Shown in pieces: positions 15,993 through 22,945 of a stretch of DNA of 22,945 bases. This DNA is from Chara braunii (taxonomy: Eukaryota; Streptophyta; Charophyceae; Charales; Characeae). The stretch's first letter is position 1. Each line of letters starts with the position of its first letter. The notes under the pieces were generated by a model. The model was not told the origin of the DNA. It was given only the letters and a program-made list of their open reading frames with translations, and searched no databases. A program made the translations under genes and the position numbers. The stretch spans positions 1,005,052-1,027,996 of the forward strand of contig BFEA01000249.1 in assembly GCA_003427395.1 (NCBI GenBank), read 5' to 3'.

Positions 15993-16545
15993 CTAATCCA
16001 TTCCCAGAATCAAGTCAAACGGTAGGTTCTTTTCGACCAGGAAGGATACCTCATGCAAAATCTTCTTACCTTCCCTTGTTCGAAACCAACATTTGACACG
16101 ATCAACATACTGCGAGACAGTGATCGTGGTTTTGTCAGCCAAAACAGACGTGATAGGTTTAGACAGATTTTTCACCTTCATTCTGAGATGCAACTTGCGG
16201 ATTGCTTTCTCGGATATGTAGGATCGCGTGGATCTCGAGTCCAACAGAGCACCCACGCGTGTACGTGCGATTTCTACATCCGCGAGTAGTAGGTCACGCT
16301 TAGACTTGACAATGCATAAGACAGGTTCAAGGTGTTCTGGACGATGGGCCGAAGAAGAACCATCCTCTGCCGTGTGAGTCAAAGGGTTGGAAGGGGTCGT
16401 CGGCGCCTTACCTTCATCTTTGACCAAACCTTTTGACTCAGCAGGAGCAGATGCTACTCCTACTGGCTGCTCGCTTTTGGGTATCGAATCTGTGGGCACC
16501 ATGCAATCACATGCCCCGCGATGCCACACTTCAAACATTGCGTGT
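15993..16545 (-). pseudogene. pol: pol start and aspartic protease, element 2
   Basis: The frame opens just after an upstream TAA (near 16545) and overlaps the end of gag, in the -1 register. After the overlap comes a Ser/Thr/Pro-rich linker, then protease: LLADVEIARTRVGALL, STRSYISEKAIRKLH, ITVSQYVDRV, FLVEKNLPFDLILGMD. The catalytic triad reads Asp-Ser-Arg (16233-16241) instead of Asp-Ser-Gly. The frame stops at TAG where the family has the Trp of GMDW. A Met at 16538 lies within the overlap but need not be a start; entry by frameshifting is more likely. Confidence 0.82.
16439..16481 (-). promoter_or_regulatory. Candidate -1 ribosomal frameshift signal (gag/pol), element 2
   Basis: The minus-strand heptamer C CCA AAA (16481-16475) is in gag phase, 12 bases before the gag TAG (16462-16460). 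A hairpin follows nine bases later: arms CAGTAGGAG and CTCCTGCTG, nine pairs with one G-U wobble, loop of 9. Compared with element 1 one inner pair is a wobble and an extra outer C-G pair forms, so pairing is kept despite base changes. Confidence 0.65.
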
Positions 16546-16892
16546 TATTCATTCTTTCGTGCCACAATTCCTGTGATATACCATCTTCTCCCATGGCTTC
16601 CTGGCCGCAATCCCGGGATGTTCAGGGAACGAGCGTGGTTTATTCTTCTTTCCGGGTGGTCGTGGTCCTCCCTTGTTGACCACTGCGGCAGTGATTTCCC
16701 CCTCCTGGACTCACTGCTGCTCGTTACACCCTCGGCCTCCAATGGCCACTTCTCCACAGTATCGTCATCAAAGACGACGAGGGTGTGGTCCTGACGCTTT
16801 TGGCGCCAGAGTACCCGCTTTCCTACACCTGCACCTCCTCCACCGCCATACTTTACTACAAAGGCGTATGAATTCTTCAGTTGTGAAGTCAT
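16460..16892 (-). pseudogene. gag: gag nucleocapsid with CCHC knuckle, element 2
   Basis: The frame 16545-16892 carries the stretch between capsid and nucleocapsid (WRQKRQDH, FDDDTVEKW, NKPRSFPEHPGIA). A one-base deletion near 16590 relative to element 1 shifts the rest. In the corrected register the knuckle CLKCGIAGHVIAWC (C-x2-C-x4-H-x4-C) is intact at 16496-16537, and gag ends at TAG 16460-16462. A Gly-rich run (GGGGGAG) follows VVKY and is not in element 1. Confidence 0.82.
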
Positions 16893-17400
16893 TTGCTCTC
16901 TTTGGAGAGCCAGATCACGAAACTGCTATAATTATATTTGCCGGATTTCGAATATGCCACGAGTTGTTCACGAATGGGCTCGGGCAGAGCGCGAGAATAA
17001 ATATAAAGGACTTGGTTGTCCCGAAGGTTCAATCCAGGAACCTGGAGCAACCGATCTACTTCCCACGACAGTTGTTCCACTGAGGTCCAATGTCTTTGGC
17101 CAATGGTGGTGAGCTGGGCGAAGGCCTTATCGGTCGTTGTCTTGTCTAAGAAGCGTTCCTTGATCTTGCCAAGGAACTGCTTCAGGTTCATTGTGCCAGC
17201 CCACTCGCCAATGTCCTCGAACTCCGCCGCGTTAGCTTCGGCCAGTACCCATTCTTTTGCTTCCCCCCAAAGACATGAAGTAGAGAGAGCAACCTGAGAA
17301 TCAAGTTCCACTGGGGCCGTTTTACAATAGGTCTGAATCTCGGCAATCCAAAGCAACAAGTTCCCATCTTACTTGTTGCAGAACGTAAAAGGCATTTTCA
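16889..17400 (-). pseudogene. gag: gag capsid-like domain, element 2
   Basis: An open frame 16889-17359 encodes the capsid-like Gag domain with LLLWIAEIQTYC, EWVLAEANAA, FEDIGEWA, DKTTTDKAF and EVDRLLQVPGLNLRDNQVLY. Upstream, to 17400, KKEKVKMKMPF corresponds to element 1's KKKEKVKMKLSF. A TAA at about 17369, after CNK, interrupts just before it. Confidence 0.8.
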
Positions 17401-17442
17401 TCTTCACCTTTTCTTTCTTCTTTGGTTTCTCCGGATCCGTGG

Positions 17443-18219
17443 TTACTTTGTCCTGTGGCTTCGGAGAAGGAGACCAATAGCATCACTCATCAATTTCTTT
17501 ACCGGTTTCTTTTCTTCTTTATCTTCTTCCTCCTTTTCTTCTACCTGAGTCTTACCTTTCACAATATTTGTGATGGTTCTCAATCGAACAACAATCTCAT
17601 CCAACTGACTTTGCTGTCGGTCAATCTTTTCTTCCAAGAAGGAGAGATAAATCATGATGTGATATAAAGTCTGTGTCATATCGGTCTCTTCTTTTCCATC
17701 TATTCCTATCACCTGTCTAATTTCTTTTACTTTCTGCTCCCTTCTTAATTCGTGTTCTCGTTTCCGGGCTACCTCTTCTTTCTTCTTTTCTTCAGCAGCC
17801 AACGTCTCTCTTAACTGCTGAATGTTAGCATCAATGGTTGCCTCGGTCACTTCAGGTTTAACTTCTCCTTTCCTTGATGAGTCCATAACTTCTTCCAACT
17901 GCTTGATAGCGAACTGGTCCAGTGCCTGTCGGCACTGGACTATCACTTTTGAGACTTCGGTCCCGGCTGCCACAACTTCACCAGCCGTAATTGCTTTTTT
18001 CAGACGGTCCTCTACCGTCTTCAAATCAAATGGATTACCGACGTGCCGTTCGGCGTCGGGTCCGGACAGACGCAGATTGTTTAAGAGATGGTTCCATAGT
18101 GCTAGTAGTTCCTGCTTCTTTTCCCCCGCCTGTCTCCTAGTCTTTGGCTCGGAGGTTCCCTCACCCAAGAAGAACGTCATGGGAAAAAGAAGCAAGAGGA
18201 TTTTCCACACGCCAATCAT
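17443..18219 (-). pseudogene. gag: gag N-terminal coiled-coil region, element 2
   Basis: The frame is open from 18456 but the likely start is Met at 18219 or 18180 (MTFFLGEG). The stretch before is hydrophobic and Phe-rich because it reads a T-rich tract. From 18180: a KKQELLALWNHLLNNL helix, CRQALDQFAIKQLEEVM, a long charged coiled coil (EEKKKEEVARKRE), YLSFLEEKIDRQQSQLDEIVVRLR, then an acidic EEKEEEDKEEKK tail. The frame ends at 17443 shortly before the capsid frame, so a frameshift lies between. An unusual 398-codon frame runs antisense over this region (see findings). Confidence 0.7.
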
Positions 18220-19306
18220 TTTGGAAGTCAAGTTTGAGAAGATATTCGCAATGGTGGAACAAAAAAAAAAAAGAAATAATAAAAAGAAACAGATGTCTAA
18301 TGTTTCTAACTGCTGTTCCTTTTCTTGTCTGTGTGATGACGTCCTATGCAACGTACAGGTACCACGTGAGGCCCGTGTGATCAGACACAACACACAAGTA
18401 AGGACGCAAGCACCACACACAACAACAACAGGTAAGTATGCCAACAACAACCACAAAACAGTTTGTCAGCAACCTTTGTCAGTCTGTTGTGTCTTCTTGA
18501 TGTCAATGCGATCACGCACTCTCCTTGACAGCTGGCACTACAGCTGTATAATTAGTCCAGTCAGCTGTACCACCGTCGTCTTTAGAATGCACCTCTTACT
18601 TGGCAGTATCCTGCCTGCCACGTGTCATCCCTGGAGTGCCAACATAGCAATGTTGCCACGTCAGCACTCTGTCCAGTCTGTCAATAATGGAATGCCACGT
18701 CAGCAAATGTGTCGTCTGATCCTCGCCACATGCCTCTTCCAAGCGTCACGTGAGATATTGTCGCCGTTCCAGCCAGTCAATCATGCCACGTCAGCCAAGG
18801 AGTTCAATGCCACGTCAGCAGGCAGACACCACCTAGTGAAGACAGGTGTGATGACCTGTTCCTGCCACGTCAGCAATCAATCTTCTTTCCTCCAGGCCAC
18901 GTCAGCATCTGCAGTAGACCCTGTCGCGTGTCAGCAGCACAAGGAGTGTCACGTCAACAGTCAACAGGGTCTTCAGACGCAACACTATATGTGCCACGTC
19001 AGCAAGGGATCGCGATGAGATCCTGGCTGGCGTGCGGTATCCTTTGTCACGATCGCGACTGCCACATCAGCAGCCTAGTGTCCTCTCGCCAGCAGAGTCT
19101 GTACCTCGTCAGCTTTCCCGGTCAAGTCTTCTCGCCAGTGAATCTGCACTTCGTCAACAAACCCCGACAGTGTATCCTCGCCAGAGGGGTATGTGCCACG
19201 TCAACACCCTCAGAGTATCCCTTGCCACGTCATCACCTACTCAACCTTACTTACCTGCGCGCCACCCGGCACGTACTCAATGTACAATGTCGTTGTCAGG
19301 AGAACT
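18220..19306 (-). other. Long untranslated leader of element 2
   Basis: Just over 1 kb lies between the primer site and gag. It holds the ACGT-motif repeats (18655-19004), a T-rich tract (about 18258-18290), a sense-strand splice-donor match CAGGTAAGT (19249-19257, 50 bases after the primer site) and an antisense one at 18429-18437. No sense coding frame is convincing. A spliced leader is possible but I see no clear acceptor. Confidence 0.6.
18655..19004 (-). repeat. Dispersed GCTGACGTGGC motif cluster in leader
   Basis: Seven exact copies of GCTGACGTGGC (minus sense) start on plus at 18655, 18694, 18785, 18809, 18864, 18896 and 18993, with one-base variants near 18950, 19194 and 19224. Spacing is irregular (24 to 97 bases), so this is not a simple tandem array. 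The same word is the core of element 1's 34-bp LTR units. Confidence 0.88.
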
Positions 19307-19318
19307 GCTCCGATACCA
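19307..19318 (-). other. Primer binding site of element 2
   Basis: On minus it reads TGGTATCGGAGC, three bases from the LTR end at 19322. One base differs from the common plant initiator-Met site. Confidence 0.9.
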
Positions 19319-19393
19319 AATTGCAATGGACCCAGGTCGTGAAGAAACTCGTCAACAATGCAAGTCCAGAATATCGAGCCGCTGATAATTATC

Positions 19394-19476
19394 AATGGTC
19401 AAAATCGTAACCAGACAGAATGAGAAGAGGTAATNAATGGTCAAAATCGTAACCAGACAGAATGAGAAGAGGTAAT
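19394..19476. repeat. 41-bp duplication joined by a single N (probable assembly artefact)
   Basis: 19394-19434 repeats exactly at 19436-19476 with N at 19435, as in the other LTR (11887-11969). Confidence 0.8.
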
Positions 19477-19601
19477 CATACACAGACGAAGAGGGAGGAG
19501 GGAGATTAGACAAAGGAGAGGAAGTATAATGCCCACTCCTGCTTCAGGCTCCCTCCTCTACTGCCACCTCAATAATCAATAGTCTGAATGAGAACCTCAA
19601 T

Positions 19602-19615
19602 GTGCCACGTGGCAC
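19602..19615. promoter_or_regulatory. Palindromic G-box in 5' LTR
   Basis: GTGCCACGTGGCAC is a perfect 14-bp palindrome with a CACGTG core, shared with element 1's LTR (9928-9943). It lies downstream of the TATA-like word, in the transcribed part of the LTR. Confidence 0.6.
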
Positions 19616-20394
19616 GTCTAATTAGTCCCACATCGGCGCTGGAGCGATGTCGACATGAAGACAACAGGTACGTATCACGATCCTCCACAGTCCTGATCTC
19701 CTCCTGAAGTGACGACGAAAACAAAACAGCAATGCCGGCTACGTAGTCCCCACCATAGAACACGTGGCAGCAGCCACGTCAGCCAATGATACACGTGGCA
19801 GCAGCCACATCAGCGATAGCGGCATGGCAGCTGCCACGTTAGCATGCCAAGAAGACAGGAGCAAGTCGGCCACTATGCCGGACTAGCAGTGCCTCGCCAA
19901 GTCACAATGCCAGCGTCGCAGCGTCGAGGCAGCGTCGCAGCGTTGAGCCAGCGTTGAAGTCAACGGGTGAAGTCAGAATCAACGCAAGACAGAATGAATG
20001 AATGTCAAAGCCAGGTAGTCAATGCTTATGTAGCCTTGACGCGGGGTCTGGACCCCAGATGCCGCATCCCTCAACCGTCCAGATCTCAATACAAGTGAGG
20101 GCCCAGATTGGTCGAAACCGAATTCTCCCTGGCCTGGATGCTGTCTGGGTACCTGCGCACAAACAAGTGAGTGTATGACTGTGTATCCAACCAAGGGCCT
20201 GGGCGTGGTACCTTTTACTGTACAGTTGACTTTGACCCTTGAATTTCCATTGTGCAGCATTTGGTCCCACAGCCACGCAGCAGCCTCAAGTCTGGGCGTG
20301 TTTCGGTCACATAGCCCAGTGCAGACCGACTCAGGTCTGCGTTGCCTGGGGCGGAGTTCTAGGCCCCAGGCTACTTCTGAACAGGGTTACTGCA

Positions 20395-21325
20395 AAGTTG
20401 GTAGATCAGCACATGCTGAGAACCGGGCCCAGCGTCCCTCATGACAGACTGATGATGCTACTGGTGCTATAGGATGATGATGATGATGATGATGAGAAAA
20501 AGCAAAACCTGACCTCTGAATCCACGAGCAACTCCTAGCCTCCCCCACACCAGACACAGCACTCCAAAGGTAATATCGTCCAAGCTAATACCAGCCATAT
20601 CCGTCATGTTTCCACTACCAAGACTATACCCGAGCCCCTAGGTTGTCATGACACCCCCCCCCAGTTTGCCACTGGATTGCCTTCCTTGACAAATCCCCGA
20701 ATCTCTCTACCAGGCCTCACACCCCTGCTACAAACAGGTCACAGGGCAAAGCCCCAACACCGGCCAGCATCATTCTGGCATTGGCAAACCAAGAGCACAA
20801 AACACCACCGCTTTGTACGGCATCTGCCAGGCTTCTACCACCTCTAAAATCCTGTGTCTGATGTGAGAGGAAACTGAGATGACGCCTAGGATAGAAAAAA
20901 GGCCATATAAGCTTACGTAAGAAAGTACAACCCATAAATAACCTCCCTCCTCAACCTCTACCAAACCGCAAATCAAGTGACATTGCTATCCCATCTGAAG
21001 CTCCACAAAACTGTCATGTTCTCACCACCAGACATATCCCCGGCTTCACGCACCCATCAAACAGGGCAGCGTGGCCCACCCCAGCTCCAGCCCTCGTTGA
21101 TCTGGCAGCAGCTCCCAGCCTCACGCAACCATCAAACCGGGCAACGGAGCAGCTTCATCAGACAACATATAGACCTTCTCCGCCCTTGAAACCTGGAGCC
21201 GGTTGCTGAAGAAGATGGAAAGTTGTTGATGAGTGCTATTACATGATTATTGGAACCTATGAATTTGTGTGATGCCACTTACAGTCGTTGATGATTGCCT
21301 TGATAGGGTGTTCATAATTGCAATA
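20395..21325. other. Intervening DNA without recognised gene
   Basis: Short unrelated frames only. A (GAT)n run is at 20473-20495. A word of about 25 bp (TCACGCA-CCATCAAAC-GGGCA-CG) occurs at 21046 and again at 21121. It could be host DNA or an older repeat; nothing in it looks like gag, pol or an LTR. Confidence 0.5.
20473..20495 (+). repeat. (GAT)n microsatellite
   Basis: Seven GAT units in a row followed by GA. Confidence 0.9.
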
Positions 21326-22368
21326 TGCAAGGAACATGAATGTGGACGAAGCACAGAAATCCAGATTGCAAAATCACACTGAAGTCCATATGTCAAAGCA
21401 AGAGCAGATAACACAATGGAACCGAGTAACCATCCATTTGAGAACGATACAGAAGAATCGTGAGTCAATGTCCAAGCCCAATCGGGCAACACCAACAGCA
21501 TAACCCAATGTAGCTCTCTCTCTTGAATGGCGCCAGGCGCCCTACCTACTCTACAGCCTATCACTACAACTACAGCATGGAAGCAACCAGCCAACTTGAC
21601 GACCAGCGAGTGATGATGTCAACACCAATGCCGACCTCCTCTCCTCCAGGTACGTCTCTCTCTTCTCCCTCACTCTCCCTTGTTATCCCACACAACGCCC
21701 TTCACCTTCGAAGAACCACCTTCGCCCTTCACCTCCTCTGCGTCCACAGGCAGCCCGGCTATGGCCGCCAGCGCCCTGCGCCCAGGCTGCGCTCCACCGC
21801 TTAGCGCCAGCCTGCCCTCACTCAGCCTAGCGCAGCGCAAGCACACTCGCAACGCAGCAGCGTGCCGGCCTTGCTCGCAATGGCCAAGATCCCTGCCCAC
21901 TCGCCCCCTCTGCCTATATGCCAGTGTTGCGTGTGGGCGGCCTCCCTTGAGCCTGCGCCTGGGCCCCAGTACCTGTACCCAGGCCCAATGTGGTTGGGGC
22001 CCACGAAGTACAGTTGTGCCTCTTTCATCCAGGCCTGCGTCCAGATTCAGATGGTGGACCGGTTTCCCATTGGCATTTTCGGCCTCTATTTCCAGCATGC
22101 AATGTCGGCCTTACGTTTATGTGCCCAGGGCCTAACCAGCTCACAAAGGCCCTGGTCCTTCTGCATTTGCAGAGATCCGGAACTGGGTGCACTCCAACCA
22201 ACTGGCGTGCGGCAATTGTATGGACCCCACTTCGTGAAATGTTTGAATAGAGGGCTCTCGTTGATTTGCTGGCCCACCTTCACTTAGGGCGGGCACGATG
22301 CTTGTTGGGGGCCTTGGCCCAGAACATGTACATCANGGCAAGGCCCCTTTGAGGGCCCAATCCTCACA
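21326..22368 (-). repeat. 3' LTR of element 3 (family C)
   Basis: On minus it starts TGTGAGGATTGGG, right after a polypurine tract, and ends CATGTTCCTTGCA. It shares CCGCCCTAAGTGAAGG, GCCAGTTGGTTG and other words with 1109-2044. A TATA-like CATATAGG is near 21914-21920 on minus. CAGGTACGT lies on the antisense strand at 21647-21655. A lone N at 22336 is not flanked by a duplication. GC-rich frames inside (for example 21670-22135) are by-products. Confidence 0.75.
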
Positions 22369-22386
22369 TTCCATCCCCCTTAGCTT
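22369..22386 (-). other. Polypurine tract of element 3
   Basis: On minus it reads AAGCTAAGGGGGATGGAA, immediately before the LTR start TGTGAGG. It is a clear purine run that would prime plus-strand synthesis. Confidence 0.75.
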
Positions 22387-22405
22387 CGAAAGTCCGCTGA
22401 GATGC

Positions 22406-22861
22406 TTACTTCGCAGGTGCCTTCCCTTTTAACATCCTCTCATATTCTGCCACCACTTGAGGAGCTGTCTCAATCAGTTCCTCTCTGGTGAACCACCGAT
22501 CTTCTTTTGGATCCGTATGATGCCTGAATCTGACGCGATATTCGCTCTTCGGTTTGGGAGGTCTTCCTCTACCCAGTGGCTTTGGAACAGGCAGGTCTCT
22601 GTGATCCACAATGTCGTCGATGTCCACTTGGCCATCCATGGTTGGGGGCAGCATCGATCTCCTTGAAGGGAATTGATCTGTCTCAGCGAAAGGTGCAAGC
22701 TTTGAGGCATGAAAGACGGGGTGAGTACGCAAGTGACCAAGGATGTGGATAACATAGGTAGGTCCATCCATCTCATCCCCAGCGATGTCCAGGACTTCCC
22801 AGGGACCAAAATACTGAGGCATTAGTTTTCGAGAGATACCGAATTCCTGTGAAACACTCAT
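22406..22861 (-). pseudogene. pol: Integrase C-terminus with chromodomain, element 3 (partial)
   Basis: This is the end of Pol from another gypsy element; the rest lies beyond the right edge or is lost. Landmarks are KLMPQYFGPWEVLDIAGD, HPVFHASKLAPF and then a divergent chromodomain (VDIDDIVDHR ... SEYRVRF ... DRWFTREELIETAPQVVAEYERML). A textbook AT-hook, GRGRPPKPK (22547-22573), lies inside the chromodomain. The visible part is open to TAA 22406-22408. Sequence upstream of the Met at 22861 no longer resembles integrase, so a break there is likely. It is clearly homologous to elements 1 and 2 but more distant than they are from each other. Confidence 0.85.
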
Positions 22862-22945
22862 TGCTCTTGTTGGGGTTAGGCAGAAGGAGACTCGTGTGTG
22901 AGTGGTAGCGCGCCAGTTTGGTACCGGACTAACACTGACCCGGTT

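Larger units (their letters stand above)
11815..20394 (-). mobile_element. Element 2: near full-length Ty3/gypsy chromovirus-like element (family B)
   Basis: This minus-strand element of 8580 bp has two related LTRs, a primer site, a leader of about 1.1 kb, gag, protease, RT, RNase H, integrase with chromodomain, and a purine-rich tract. Gene order is Ty3/gypsy. The LTRs differ by several percent by eye plus small indels, so insertion is not recent. No clear target duplication flanks it (TAAAT left, AAGTT right). Coding frames carry several stops and frameshifts. Stops opposite Gln and Trp codons suggest C-to-T decay on one or other strand. Confidence 0.93.
19322..20394 (-). repeat. 5' LTR of element 2
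   Basis: On plus it runs TGCAATGGACCC to GTTACTGCA. A TATA-like CTACATAAGC lies on minus near 20026-20035, so transcription would start near 20000 and run left. A G-box palindrome (19602-19615) and CAGGTACGT on the antisense strand (19665-19673) are within it. Around 19915-19945 a GCAGCGTCG-type word is repeated, partly accounting for the length difference from the 3' LTR. Confidence 0.92.

Noticed and set aside
18220-18456. Membrane or signal-peptide N-terminus for element 2 Gag
   Set aside because: The hydrophobic run is read from a T-rich non-coding tract; homologous Gag similarity begins well after it.
11810-20399. 5-bp target-site duplication for element 2
   Set aside because: Flanks TAAAT and AAGTT do not match, and shifting the ends by a base or two does not help.
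21680-22135. Pro/Ser-rich 151-codon frame as a host gene
   Set aside because: It lies wholly within the family C LTR and is not open in the sister LTR.

Overview
This window looks like nuclear DNA of a plant-type (streptophyte or green-algal) genome made almost entirely of nested and decaying Ty3/gypsy LTR retrotransposons. I see no host protein gene. The lineage is inferred from chromodomain-bearing gypsy elements, LTRs of about 1 kb, and primer sites resembling the initiator-Met tRNA type. A charophyte such as Chara is one possibility, but nothing here proves it.

Layout: 1-1108 is non-coding DNA with two copies of a tRNA-derived SINE-like repeat and other tRNA-like fragments. 1109-10203 is a plus-strand gypsy element (element 1). 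Its 5' LTR (1109-2044, family C) and 3' LTR (9079-10203, family B) belong to different families, so it is probably a recombinant. Its gag is split at 3555-5211 by a non-coding, Mutator-like DNA transposon with a 9-bp target duplication. 10204-11526 is an orphan minus-strand fragment of a third family (D): leader, primer site and one LTR. 11815-20394 is a nearly complete minus-strand family B element (element 2) with both LTRs, primer site, long leader, gag, protease, RT, RNase H and integrase, broken by stops and frameshifts. 20395-21325 is non-coding DNA without recognised features. 21326-22945 is the 3' end of a minus-strand family C element (element 3): LTR, polypurine tract and integrase C-terminus, running off the window.

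The parts of elements 1 and 2 fit one life cycle: tRNA-primed reverse transcription, Gag with a CCHC knuckle, then Pol (PR-RT-RH-IN) ending in a divergent chromodomain with an AT-hook-like insert. In both copies gag ends at a TAG twelve bases after the heptamer CCCAAAA, a small hairpin follows, and pol lies in the -1 frame. I read this as a conserved programmed -1 frameshift signal. Other system-level features are amplified ACGT-core motifs in one LTR and one leader, and a splice-donor-like nonamer on the antisense strand of all six LTRs seen. All coding regions are pseudogenes as they stand.
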